Source: Lachnospiraceae bacterium (lineage in GTDB: Bacteria; Bacillota; Clostridia; Lachnospirales; Lachnospiraceae). From it: a stretch of 43,253 bases of DNA. The notes under the pieces are model-generated. The model saw only the letters and a program-made list of their open reading frames with translations. It ran no database searches and was not told the origin of the DNA. The stretch lies in NCBI GenBank assembly GCA_017535945.1, contig JAFXTJ010000010.1:1-43253 (forward strand), read 5' to 3'. The translations under genes and the position numbers were made by a program. Positions 7,027 to 15,469 of the stretch are shown here, in pieces (within the stretch, counting starts at the first letter, position 1; every line of letters starts with the position of its first letter).

Positions 7027-7827
7027 TTACAGTTTCTTCCCCGCGAACAGCGTCCCTATGATCTTGCAGTCCACGATGTCGTAGAGCTTCTCGGGTTTCC
7101 GGCCGTTGGTGATGAACATGTCCACCCCGTGGCTCATGGCATATTCCGCCGCGTCGAGTTTACTGATCATGCCGCCGGTCCCGCGGTTGGTGCTCGTCCC
7201 CTCTGCGAGTGTGCGGATCCCGTCATCGATCCGCTCCACGCGGCTGATGAGCCGGGCATCCGGATGCGTCTGCGGATTGGCGTCATAGAGCCCGTCGATA
7301 TCCGTCAGCACCACCAGCGTCGCCGCATCGCAGAAGACCGCCACGATCGCGGAGAGCATGTCATTGTCCGAGAAGAGCATCTTCTCCGACTGGATCTCCC
7401 GGTGGCTCACGGAATCATTTTCATTGACGATGGGGATGATCCGGTTCTCGAGCAGCGCCTCAAAGGTGTTGGTGAGATTCTGCCTGCTCTCGGCCCCCTC
7501 GATATCCTCCCCCGTGACCAGGATCTGTCCCGTGATCTTGCCGTACTCGGCGAAGAACCGGTCATAGAGATGGATCAGTTCGCACTGCCCGACGGAAGCA
7601 GCCGCCTGCTTCATCCGGACCTCCTGCGGCTTCTGCGCGAGGCGCATCTTGTTGGCCCCGACCGCGATCGCGCCGGAAGAGACGAGGATCACATCGTATC
7701 CGAGATTCTGCACCCCGCTGATCGTGCGGCATAAGAGATCCAGCTGTCTGAGATCGGCTTCTCCGTTTGCATTGGTGATCGAGGAGGTCCCGACCTTGAC
7801 CACGATCCGGTTCTTTTTCAGTGACAC
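7027..7827 (-). CDS. proB: glutamate 5-kinase, short form without PUA domain
   Basis: ProB phosphorylates glutamate to gamma-glutamyl phosphate, the first step to proline. The 266-residue protein has the amino-acid-kinase fold: IVVKVGTSSI at 8-17, LVSSGAIAVGANKM near 48-61, the substrate loop IIPIVNENDSV, and LTDIDGLYDANPQ and GTGGMISKLDAA in the nucleotide half. It ends right after the kinase domain, so the C-terminal PUA domain of the E. coli-type enzyme (about 367 residues) is missing; short forms are known in other bacteria. It lies 18 nt after alaS and ends just before the bidirectional terminator. proA is not adjacent, which is unusual since proB and proA are often paired. Confidence 0.95.
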   Translation of the reverse strand: MSLKKNRIVVKVGTSSITNANGEADLRQLDLLCRTISGVQNLGYDVILVSSGAIAVGANKMRLAQKPQEVRMKQAAASVGQCELIHLYDRFFAEYGKITGQILVTGEDIEGAESRQNLTNTFEALLENRIIPIVNENDSVSHREIQSEKMLFSDNDMLSAIVAVFCDAATLVVLTDIDGLYDANPQTHPDARLISRVERIDDGIRTLAEGTSTNRGTGGMISKLDAAEYAMSHGVDMFITNGRKPEKLYDIVDCKIIGTLFAGKKL

Positions 7828-7845
7828 TGTCTGATCCTCCCGTCC

Positions 7846-10503
7846 TTACGCACCAAGCTGCGCTGCCAGTATGCCCTCGCAGGCTGCGATGGCTTCATCG
7901 ATCCCCGCGGGATTCTTGCCGCCCGCCTGCGCCATATTGGGCCGGCCGCCACCGCCGCCGCCCACCATGGGCGCGATCTGCTTGATGAGATTCCCGGCGT
8001 GGACACCTTCCTTTATCGCGTCATCGGTGACCATGACCGCGAGGTTCACCTTACCGTCAGCCTCGGAGAAGAGGACGACCACACCCTTGCCGAGTTTCTG
8101 CTTCCATTCGTCGCACAGCTCACGCAGTCCGTTCATATCCGCACCGGGGATCTGCATGGCCAGGAGTTTCACTCCCTTCACCTCTTTGATCCGGCTCTGG
8201 GCATCTCCCATGGCATCCCTGGCCTGTCTGGCGCGCAGGCTCTCATTCTCCGACTTCGCCCCCTTGAGTTCCTCCTGGAGCTTGCGGATCGCCGCAGCAA
8301 GAGTATCCGGTGTGGAGCGCAGCAACCCGGCCGCCTCCGTGAGCAGTCTGTCCCTGCCCTCATACCAGGCATAGACGCGATCTCCGGTGATCGCCTCGAT
8401 CCTGCGCACGCCTGCCGCGACACCGCTCTCGGAGAGGATCTTGAAGCGTCCGATCCTGCCGGTGGAGGAGACATGCGTACCGCCGCAGAGTTCGATCGAA
8501 TAGCCGCCCATATCCACCACGCGGACCTCGTCCGCGTATTTCTCTCCGAACAGCGCCATGGCGCCGGTCTTTTTGGCCTCCTCCAGGCTCATCACACGGG
8601 TGACGACGGCGAGATCCTCGCCGATCTTCTCATTGACGATCGCTTCCACGCGCGCGATCTCGTCCGGCGTCAGCGCCTGCGGATGCGAGAAGTCAAAGCG
8701 CGTGCGCTCCGCGTCCTGATAGGAGCCGGCCTGCTCCACATGGTCCCCCAGCACCTCCCGGAGTGCCTTCTGCATCAGATGGGTGGCGCTGTGGTTCGCA
8801 CAGATCGCCGCGCGGTTTGCGGGATCCACGGCCAGTTCCACGGTATCTCCGCTCTTCATGCTGCCCTGCTTCATAACGCCGATATGCGCGATCTTCCCGC
8901 CGGATACATGGACCGTATCCCTGACTTCAAAGACGGCGCTGCCGTCCGCGGAAGTGATCCGGCCGATATCGCCGGTCTGTCCGCCCATCGTCCCGTAGAA
9001 AGGTGTCCTCTCCGCGACGATGCTTCCCTCCTGCCCTTCCTGCAGGGTATCGCGGACTGCTTCCCCATCCGCGATCGCGAGGATCCGGGCGCCGCAGGTG
9101 AGGGTATCGTATCCTTCAAAGACGCAGCTCCCCTCCACGTGATCGTAGACATCCGCGCCCACGGTGAGCTTCGCGGAAAAGCTGCTGCCCTCTCTCGCCT
9201 TTTTCTTCTGCTCCTCCATGGCTTTTGCGAATCCGGCCTCATCCGTGGTCAGCCCCTCTTCCGCGGCCAGCTCCGCCGTCAGTTCCATCGGGAACCCGTA
9301 GGTGTCATAGAGGAAGAACGCATCGGCACCGCCGATCTCCTTTTTGCCCGCCGTCCTCGTCTCCTCCAGGATCTTGCGGAATTCGCGCATGCCGTTCTCC
9401 AGCGTCGCCTCGAAGCGCTCGATCTCGCGGGAGAGCTCATCGAGGACAAAGGTGCGGTTCTTCACGAGCAGCGGATAACTCCCGGAGTAGACGCGGTCGA
9501 TATAGATGGAAGCGAGTTTGATGACATCCTCCCGCTTCATCTTCAGGGTCCTCGCGTGACGGATCGCACGCCGGATCAGTCTGCGCAGGATGTAACCCGC
9601 ACCGGTATTGGACGGGACGAGTTTCGCCTCATCGCCGATGAGCATCACGGAGGTCCGGATGTGGTCGGCCAGGATCCGCATGGAACGGGTCTTCTTCTCA
9701 TCCGTCCCGTACTTTATGCCGCTCGCTTCCTCGATCCAGGCGATCGCCGGCGCAAACAGATCGATCCGGTACACATCCCTGCTGCCGTTTAAGAACGCAA
9801 GGATCCGCTCCAGTCCCCAGCCGGTATCCACATTCTTCTGTGCCAGCGGTGTCAGATGGCCGTCCTGATGCTTCTCGTACTGCATGAACACATCGTTGCC
9901 CAGCTCCGTGTACTTGCCGCAGGAGCAGCCGGGGCCGCAGTCCGGGCCGCAGGCCGGGCGGTCGTCGATATAGAACATCTCGCTGTCCGGACCGCAGGGG
10001 CCGTATTCGAGTCCCCACCAGTTATCCTCGGCCGGCAGGTAGAAGACATTCTCCTTCTTAAAGCCGGAGGCGATGCGGAACTGCGCGCCCTCCTCATCCC
10101 GGGGGGCATTCTCATCGCCGGCGAAGACCGTTGCCGCCAGATGATCCGCGTCAAAGCCGAAGACCTCCGTCAGCAGTTCATAACTCCACTTGCAGCGTTC
10201 CTCCTTGAAATAGTCCCCGAGGCTCCAGCTGCCCATCATCTCGAAGAAGGTGACATGGCTGGCATCGCCGACGGAGTCGATGTCGTTGGTGCGCACACAC
10301 CCCTGCACATTGCACAGCCTCGTACCCTTGGGGTGCTTCTTGCCGAGCAGATACGGCATCAGAGGCTGCATCCCGGCGACATTGAACATGACGCCCGTGG
10401 AGCCGTCCGACACCAGCGACACCGCGCCGCAGTCCGTATGGCCGCGGTCGATGTAGAACTGCTTCCAGGTCTTTCTTAACTCATCGGAGGTAAACTGTTT
10501 CAT
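7846..10503 (-). CDS. alaS: alanyl-tRNA synthetase, divergent form with a Cys-rich insertion
   Basis: AlaRS charges tRNA-Ala with alanine. All parts of a full-length enzyme are here in 885 residues. The class II catalytic domain is N-terminal. The editing domain carries FYGTMGGQTGDIG (about 502-514) and its zinc ligands HSATH (571-575) and C673/H677 in CGGTH. The C-terminal DHHA1 domain has a Gly-rich VGGGGGGRPNMAQAGG stretch. The catalytic half differs from common clostridial AlaRS: motif 2 reads NVQGCVRTNDIDSVGDASH then TFFEMMGSWSLGDYFK, and a loop with C185, C189, C193 and C195 (CGPDCGPGCSCG) precedes NDVFMQY. I associate this subtype with Patescibacteria-like and some Firmicute sequences (from memory). 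AAAGGAGT precedes the ATG. It lies 28 nt after glyS with no T-box leader. Confidence 0.95.
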   Translation of the reverse strand: MKQFTSDELRKTWKQFYIDRGHTDCGAVSLVSDGSTGVMFNVAGMQPLMPYLLGKKHPKGTRLCNVQGCVRTNDIDSVGDASHVTFFEMMGSWSLGDYFKEERCKWSYELLTEVFGFDADHLAATVFAGDENAPRDEEGAQFRIASGFKKENVFYLPAEDNWWGLEYGPCGPDSEMFYIDDRPACGPDCGPGCSCGKYTELGNDVFMQYEKHQDGHLTPLAQKNVDTGWGLERILAFLNGSRDVYRIDLFAPAIAWIEEASGIKYGTDEKKTRSMRILADHIRTSVMLIGDEAKLVPSNTGAGYILRRLIRRAIRHARTLKMKREDVIKLASIYIDRVYSGSYPLLVKNRTFVLDELSREIERFEATLENGMREFRKILEETRTAGKKEIGGADAFFLYDTYGFPMELTAELAAEEGLTTDEAGFAKAMEEQKKKAREGSSFSAKLTVGADVYDHVEGSCVFEGYDTLTCGARILAIADGEAVRDTLQEGQEGSIVAERTPFYGTMGGQTGDIGRITSADGSAVFEVRDTVHVSGGKIAHIGVMKQGSMKSGDTVELAVDPANRAAICANHSATHLMQKALREVLGDHVEQAGSYQDAERTRFDFSHPQALTPDEIARVEAIVNEKIGEDLAVVTRVMSLEEAKKTGAMALFGEKYADEVRVVDMGGYSIELCGGTHVSSTGRIGRFKILSESGVAAGVRRIEAITGDRVYAWYEGRDRLLTEAAGLLRSTPDTLAAAIRKLQEELKGAKSENESLRARQARDAMGDAQSRIKEVKGVKLLAMQIPGADMNGLRELCDEWKQKLGKGVVVLFSEADGKVNLAVMVTDDAIKEGVHAGNLIKQIAPMVGGGGGGRPNMAQAGGKNPAGIDEAIAACEGILAAQLGA

Positions 10504-10531
10504 CGGGTACTCCTTTTACACGCTTTTCTTA

Positions 10532-11941
10532 TCAGAAATCAAACTTGTCCGCGAAATACGCCGTCAGCTGATCGATCGCCACACGCTCCTGCTCCATCGA
10601 ATCGCGGAAGCGGACCGTCACCATATGGTCCTCTTCGGAATCGAAATCGTAGGTCACGCAGAACGGCGTCCCGATCTCGTCCTGACGGCGGTAGCGCTTG
10701 CCGATATTGCCGCGGTCATCGAACTCGCAGTTCCACTTCTTCGAGAGCATGGCGTAGATCTTCTCCGCCCCCTCGTTCACCTTTTTGGACAGAGGGAGCA
10801 CACCGATCTTGACCGGTGCGAGCGCCGGATGGAAGTGCATCACGGTACGCATATCCGGTTTGTCCTCCGTGCCGATATTCTCCTCATCATAGGCGGCACA
10901 CAGGAACGCGAGCACGACGCGGTCCGCGCCGAGCGAAGGCTCCACGACGTACGGGATATACCGCTCGTTCGTCTCGTCATCAAAGTAGGTCAGATCCTCG
11001 CCGGAGGTATTCTGATGCTGGGTCAGGTCGTAATCCGTCCGGTCGGCGATGCCCCAGAGCTCGCCCCAGCCGAAGGGGAAGAGATACTCGATGTCCGTGG
11101 TCCCCTTGGAATAGAACGCCAGCTCCGCCGGATCGTGGTCACGGAGCCTGAGTTCCTCCTCCTTCAGTCCCAGAGAGAGCAGGAAATCGCGGCAGAATCC
11201 GCGCCAGTACTTGAACCATTCCAGATCCGTATCGGGCTTGCAGAAGAATTCCAGCTCCATCTGCTCGAATTCCCTCGTGCGGAAGGTGAAATTGCCGGGC
11301 GTGATCTCGTTGCGGAAGGATTTTCCGATCTGTGCGATGCCGAAGGGCAGCTTCCTGCGGCTGGTGCGCTGCACATTCTTGAAATTGACGAAGATACCCT
11401 GGGCGGTCTCGGGACGCAGATACACCGTATTCTTGGCGTCCTCCGTGACCCCCTGGAAGGTCTTGAACATCAGGTTGAACTGCCGGATATCCGTGAAATC
11501 ATGCTTGCCGCAGGAAGGGCAGGGGACATCGTTGTCCTCGATAAACTGCTTCATCTCCTCCTGGGACCAGCCGTCGACGCTCGACGTCAGTTCGATCCCC
11601 TTTTCCTTTGCAAAATTCTCGATCAGCTGATCGGCGCGGAAACGCTCATGGCACTGTCTGCAGTCCATCAGCGGATCGGAGAAACCGCCCAGATGGCCGC
11701 TGGCTTCCCAGGTCTTCGGGTTCATCAGGATCGCGCAGTCCACGCCCACATTATAGGGAGACTCCTGCACGAATTTCTGCCACCAGGCGCGTTTCACATT
11801 ATTTTTGAGTTCCACGCCCAGATTGCCGTAATCCCAGGTATTTGCCAGTCCGCCGTAAATCTCGGATCCCGGGTAGATGAAGCCGCGCCCCTTGCAGAGC
11901 GCGATAATCTTGTCCATGGTTTTTTCCTGTGCCTGCATCAT
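10532..11941 (-). CDS. glyS: glycyl-tRNA synthetase, homodimeric type
   Basis: This class II enzyme charges tRNA-Gly. The 469-residue protein is the alpha2 form (not the GlyQ/GlyS tetramer): [22 protein letters not shown] at 18-39, a zinc-type insertion with C94-x2-C97 and C141-x2-C144, motif 2 [22 protein letters not shown], and a C-terminal anticodon-binding domain starting near [14 protein letters not shown]. The start at 11941 (first of two adjacent ATGs) follows AGGAGG by eight bases. It comes after a lipoprotein gene with a 38-nt gap and before alaS, so two alanine/glycine synthetases share a transcript. No T-box is present in front of it. Confidence 0.97.
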   Translation of the reverse strand: MMQAQEKTMDKIIALCKGRGFIYPGSEIYGGLANTWDYGNLGVELKNNVKRAWWQKFVQESPYNVGVDCAILMNPKTWEASGHLGGFSDPLMDCRQCHERFRADQLIENFAKEKGIELTSSVDGWSQEEMKQFIEDNDVPCPSCGKHDFTDIRQFNLMFKTFQGVTEDAKNTVYLRPETAQGIFVNFKNVQRTSRRKLPFGIAQIGKSFRNEITPGNFTFRTREFEQMELEFFCKPDTDLEWFKYWRGFCRDFLLSLGLKEEELRLRDHDPAELAFYSKGTTDIEYLFPFGWGELWGIADRTDYDLTQHQNTSGEDLTYFDDETNERYIPYVVEPSLGADRVVLAFLCAAYDEENIGTEDKPDMRTVMHFHPALAPVKIGVLPLSKKVNEGAEKIYAMLSKKWNCEFDDRGNIGKRYRRQDEIGTPFCVTYDFDSEEDHMVTVRFRDSMEQERVAIDQLTAYFADKFDF

Positions 11942-11979
11942 GTTCTTTCCTCCTGCCTGTGATAGGTCTGCTCCGGCTC

Positions 11980-12591
11980 CTATTTCTCCAGCAGCACCGC
12001 CCCTCTCCCTTCGGTGGCGGAAAAATCCGCCTCGTAGTCGGAGATGAGCTGCACGCCTTTGGTATATGCAATGATCTTGTAGGGAGTGACGATACGATCG
12101 TGACCGTCCGTGAAGACCACATGGTGATTCTTGTCCCCGTCGCTCACGGCATACTCCGCACCTTTCCCGTCCGTGAGCTTTGACGGCATTTCAAAGCCGC
12201 GGAAGGCCGCCTGTCTGAGCGTGCCGTAATAGAGGTTTTCCTGTGTGAAGCCGGCATAATCCTGCGGTGTGGCATAGTACGTCTTCATCCGTACCTGCTC
12301 TCCCTTTTTCGTGATCCCGTCCAGGGTCACCGGCGCATCCCCGCCGGGGATAAGATGTCCCGTGTTATATGCCGCCACTTCCGCTTCCACAGTGGCTTTC
12401 AATTCTTCGATCTGATAATAGGCTTCGCTGAAGTCCTCGACCACGACCTCGGTGACATGTCCCTCCCTGTCAATCCCGATCGTCGTTGTGTCGGCGCCTT
12501 CCCCGCTCCATGTACCGCCGCCGCACCCGGACAGCCAGACCGCCGCGGCAGCGGATGCAAGCAGCACCGCCGCTTTCCTGTAGTTCTTCAT
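11980..12591 (-). CDS. lipoprotein, function unknown
   Basis: The N terminus has Lys/Arg residues, a hydrophobic core and the lipobox LSGC with the modified Cys at residue 23, followed by a Gly/Ser-rich tether. The remaining 180 residues form a secreted domain I cannot assign. It starts with a glycine/threonine strand region ([20 protein letters not shown]), where the small repeats recall DUF-type clostridial lipoproteins. It then has a helix ([21 protein letters not shown]) and a beta-rich end. A good promoter (12640-12668) drives it and the downstream glyS-alaS-proB follow without a terminator. Its link to the synthetases is therefore transcriptional only. Confidence 0.85.
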   Translation of the reverse strand: MKNYRKAAVLLASAAAAVWLSGCGGGTWSGEGADTTTIGIDREGHVTEVVVEDFSEAYYQIEELKATVEAEVAAYNTGHLIPGGDAPVTLDGITKKGEQVRMKTYYATPQDYAGFTQENLYYGTLRQAAFRGFEMPSKLTDGKGAEYAVSDGDKNHHVVFTDGHDRIVTPYKIIAYTKGVQLISDYEADFSATEGRGAVLLEK

Positions 12592-12639
12592 ATTATTGAC
12601 GTTCTCCGAACGGATCAGTTCATCATTCCACGAAAAACC

Positions 12640-12668
12640 ATTCTATCAGAGGTATTCCGCGCTTGCAA
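12640..12668 (-). promoter_or_regulatory. sigma-A promoter for lipoprotein-glyS-alaS-proB
   Basis: On the minus strand TTGCAA (12668-12663), a 17-bp spacer and TAGAAT (12645-12640) give a predicted start near 12633, about 40 nt before the lipoprotein ATG. A weak GGAG lies in that leader. Confidence 0.65.
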
Positions 12669-12687
12669 GAGCGAACCGCAACGATTT

Positions 12688-13332
12688 TTATACGGTTTCC
12701 GCCATCTCCAGGCTTTTGAGCGGCCTGTCGATGTATTTCCTCCGAAAATGCGCCGCGATCCTGCGGAGTTCGGAGAGCACCTCCTCGCTCACGGTAAAGG
12801 TATAGAGGCGTTCGATCGGGGTCCGCGCAATAAAATCCATCGCATACCGCGTGGATTCCTGCCAGTTTCCGTCCGGAATGCCGGGGTACTGTCCGTCGAT
12901 CATGAGTGCACGGATCTCATAGACGGCTCTCACCAGGAGCCTGTCCGGTTTTCCGTTCTCCAATGCCTTGAGGGATTGATAAAGAAGGGCGAGGAGCGCC
13001 CTGTCATCGGCATTCTCCCGCCCGTAATAGTCCGCAAGCTCCAACAGGAGCATTCCGGTGAAATAGTTCTCCAGATCGCCGCGCACACCCTCGAAATAAT
13101 TCAGGATCTCGGCTTCTTCGACATTATAGGCATCCCTGCCCTCATACAGCCGGAAAGTCCCGAAATGCAGCGGCTGCATGGCTGCCGCGAGGCGGTTCTT
13201 CGGCCGCTTGGCGCCGCGGGCAAATGCGGTGATCTTGCCCCGCTCCAGCGTGAGGATCGTGGTGCGCTTATCATATTCTCCCACAGGGCGTTCGTTCAGG
13301 ACGATCCCTCTGAGTTCTATCCTTCCGTCCAT
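12688..13332 (-). CDS. recO: DNA repair protein RecO, short form
   Basis: RecO anneals single strands and loads RecA with RecF/RecR in gap repair. The protein has the N-terminal OB-fold (ELRGIVLNERPVGEYDKRTTILTLERGKITAFARGAKRP, residues 6-44) and the helical domain containing YFTGMLLLELADYY. At 214 residues it is about 30-40 shorter than usual. The Cys-x-x-Cys zinc finger that normally sits in the C-terminal half is absent; no Cys pair is visible. The ATG lies inside the era 3' end (16-nt overlap). The recO-era pairing is common in Firmicutes. Confidence 0.92.
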   Translation of the reverse strand: MDGRIELRGIVLNERPVGEYDKRTTILTLERGKITAFARGAKRPKNRLAAAMQPLHFGTFRLYEGRDAYNVEEAEILNYFEGVRGDLENYFTGMLLLELADYYGRENADDRALLALLYQSLKALENGKPDRLLVRAVYEIRALMIDGQYPGIPDGNWQESTRYAMDFIARTPIERLYTFTVSEEVLSELRRIAAHFRRKYIDRPLKSLEMAETV

Positions 13333-14261
13333 AGACCGAAATTCTTCAGCTGCCTTACATCATCGCGCCAGTTGCTCCTGACCTTGACGAAGATCTGGAG
13401 ATTCACGGGGCAGTCCAGGAGTTTTTCGATATCCAGACGCGCCGCTTTTCCGATCTCCTTCAGCTTGCGGCCGTTCTTCCCGATGATGATGCCCTTGTGG
13501 CTCTCCTTCTCGCAGACAATGACTGTCCGGATATCGCAGATCGTCGCACCCGTCTGACCCGGTGCCGCCTTCTTCTCCCGGTAGTGCATGGTCTCCGTCA
13601 TCACAGCGATCCCGTGCGGTACTTCATCATCCAGAAAACGCAATGCCTTCTCCCGCACGATCTCCGCAACGATCTCCCGCTCCGGCATGTCCGTGAGCGC
13701 ATCCTCGTCATAGAGGGCTTCACCGTACGGCAGCCGCTGTCTGAGGGCATCCCTCAGCGCGTCGATCCCCTCTCCTCTGAGAGCCGACACCGCCATGCAA
13801 AGGGCAAACGGAAAAGCCTGTGCCGTGCGGTCCGTGCGTTCCCGCACCTCCTGCGCTTCCAGACCGTCCGTTTTGTTGAGGACGATGATCACCGGCTGCT
13901 TCACATGCGCCAGTTCTTCGCCGATCGCCTGCTCCTCTTCTCCGATGTCAGCCCGTGCCTCCAGAAGCCACAGGATCACATCCGCATCCCGCTTCACTTC
14001 ACCGGCGATCTTCATCATCCGCTCCCCGAGACGGTTGGCCGGCTTGTGGATCCCCGGGGAATCGAGGAAGATCATCTGGCAGTCGTCACAGGTCACGATG
14101 GTCCGGATCCTGCCGCGGGTCGTCTGCGGCTTACCGGAGGTGATGGCCACCTTCATCCCGATCAGACGGTTCATGAGGGTGGACTTTCCCACGTTCGGCC
14201 TGCCGATGAGTGCGATAAAGCCTGTGCGAAAGCCGTCCGCGACGGCCGTACCGTTATTCAC
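13317..14261 (-). CDS. era: GTPase Era
   Basis: Era is a membrane-peripheral GTPase needed for 16S rRNA maturation and 30S assembly. The G motifs are clear: GRPNVGKS at 20-27, DSPG after a hydrophobic strand, and NKTD. The KH RNA-binding domain is C-terminal (GIIIGKNGRKLKEIG). Length 314 is normal. The start is a GTG at 14261; the first ATG in frame lies beyond the P-loop, so GTG is the only reasonable choice. It overlaps the DUF4349 gene by 8 nt and recO by 16 nt, so translation is probably coupled. Confidence 0.96.
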   Translation of the reverse strand: MNNGTAVADGFRTGFIALIGRPNVGKSTLMNRLIGMKVAITSGKPQTTRGRIRTIVTCDDCQMIFLDSPGIHKPANRLGERMMKIAGEVKRDADVILWLLEARADIGEEEQAIGEELAHVKQPVIIVLNKTDGLEAQEVRERTDRTAQAFPFALCMAVSALRGEGIDALRDALRQRLPYGEALYDEDALTDMPEREIVAEIVREKALRFLDDEVPHGIAVMTETMHYREKKAAPGQTGATICDIRTVIVCEKESHKGIIIGKNGRKLKEIGKAARLDIEKLLDCPVNLQIFVKVRSNWRDDVRQLKNFGLWTEG

Positions 14262-15411
14262 CGGCCGGAGGGACAGGCGGTGCCGGAGGCGTCGGCGGTA
14301 CGGGCGGTTCCGGCGGGATCTTTCCGCTCTTCATCGCCTTTTCGCGTGCCTTCGCCGCCTTTTTGGCCTCTTTTTCACGCAGTTTTGCGACCTTCGCCTG
14401 CTCTTTTGGTGTGAGCGGTCTGCCCGTTCCGTTCTCGGCAGCCGCCGCACGCTTCTTCAGACCGCTGCCCCTGCAGACACCCACGATCTTCACGATGACA
14501 AAGATGACGACCGCCCAGACGATGAGCTGCGGGATGTGCGTGACAAACCAGACGAAGAAGTCACGGAAGCCCTCGATCACCGAGTCGAGATTCTCCTTAA
14601 ATCCCGCGCCGATCTCCTCCCACAGGGTATCGGGTTCCTCCTCGGGGATCGTGTACTCCTTGACCTCCTCGATGCTCAGGTAGACCGTGCTGTAATTGAT
14701 CTTATTGTCATAGGTGCGCAGTTTGGACTCCATGCTGTCGATCTGGTACTGCACATCGGTGAGTCTTTCTTCGATGGTGAGCATATCCTCGATGGTCTCG
14801 GCGCCCTCCATGAATTTCAGGAGGCGCTCCTCCTCCGCCTTGAGCATCCGCTTGTGGGATTCGATATCCGCGTAGGAGAGGGTCACATCCTCCATGCTCT
14901 TGCTCTGGTTGGTGATATTGGAGCGCTCCTGCACATCGCTGACAAAGCCCGGGAGATTGGGTGCCGGGATGCGGATCGTCATGTCCGCGTTGCGGGACTG
15001 CCGAACCTTATCCCCGTAGGTGCGCATGCTCCCGTTGTAGATATTGCTGGATTCGATATAGCCGCCGAGACCGTCCACCTTATGCTCGATGAACGCGAGC
15101 AGCGTATCCATGTCATCGGTCTCTGCCGAGATATTGAGCGTCGTGATGAGTTTTCTCGAGGAATCCTTGAGCGCATTGCTCTTGGCATCCGCCTCGCTCA
15201 TCTCATAAGAGCTGCCGCTCGAGCCGCCCTCATCCCAGGCTTCCTCCGCGGCCGCGTCATAGAGCGCGTCGGTCTCATATGCATAGGCACCGGCGGCCTC
15301 CATCGGCGCCTCCGCTTTCATGGAGGCACTGTCCGAGCTCCCGCAGCCGGCAAGAGCCACCGTCATCGCCGCCGCAAGGAACAATCCCTGTAATCTCCTG
15401 TTTTTCTTCAT
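14254..15411 (-). CDS. DUF4349-type lipoprotein with charged and proline-rich tail
   Basis: A lipobox LAGC (Cys23) follows a typical signal peptide. After a Ser/Glu/Ala-rich linker comes the DUF4349 region: RKLITTLNISAETDDMDTLLAFIE, then GGYIESS, NADMTIRIPAPNLPGF, a coiled-coil stretch (MLKAEEERLLKFMEGAETIEDMLTIEERL) and the INYSTVYLSIEEV strand. A hydrophobic segment (about 297-320, IPQLIVWAVVIFVIVKIVGV) anchors the C terminus. The tail past it, KEQAKVAKLREKEAKKAAKAREK, then PPEPPVPPTPPAPPVPPAGE, would be cytosolic. DUF4349 proteins are widespread Gram-positive envelope proteins of unknown function. SD GGAGGAG precedes the ATG, immediately after a GC hairpin. Two genes upstream, the 682-residue membrane protein has a very similar kind of tail. 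Confidence 0.9.
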   Translation of the reverse strand: MKKNRRLQGLFLAAAMTVALAGCGSSDSASMKAEAPMEAAGAYAYETDALYDAAAEEAWDEGGSSGSSYEMSEADAKSNALKDSSRKLITTLNISAETDDMDTLLAFIEHKVDGLGGYIESSNIYNGSMRTYGDKVRQSRNADMTIRIPAPNLPGFVSDVQERSNITNQSKSMEDVTLSYADIESHKRMLKAEEERLLKFMEGAETIEDMLTIEERLTDVQYQIDSMESKLRTYDNKINYSTVYLSIEEVKEYTIPEEEPDTLWEEIGAGFKENLDSVIEGFRDFFVWFVTHIPQLIVWAVVIFVIVKIVGVCRGSGLKKRAAAAENGTGRPLTPKEQAKVAKLREKEAKKAAKAREKAMKSGKIPPEPPVPPTPPAPPVPPAGE

Positions 15412-15423
15412 GTTCTCCTCCCC

Positions 15424-15469
15424 GGCCGGTCCCGGCCGTTCAGCGTCTCATGAGCCGGCTAACGGCTCA
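15424..15469. other. two short GC hairpins between the M16 gene and the DUF4349 gene
   Basis: GGCCGG-TC-CCGGCC (15424-15437) lies just before the DUF4349 ribosome site. TGAGCCG-GCTAA-CGGCTCA (15451-15469) ends at the stop codon of the M16 gene. Neither is followed by a U tract on the minus strand, so they look like transcript hairpins (mRNA processing, stability or translation) and not terminators. Confidence 0.45.

Noticed and set aside
7999-9792. Long antisense frame across alaS
   Set aside because: A shadow of alaS; no recognisable protein features.
10504-10531. T-box leader before alaS or glyS
   Set aside because: The gaps (28 and 38 nt) are too short for a T-box and contain no specifier or TGG-type motif.
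15451-15469. Hairpin as terminator of the M16 gene
   Set aside because: No U tract follows on the minus strand.
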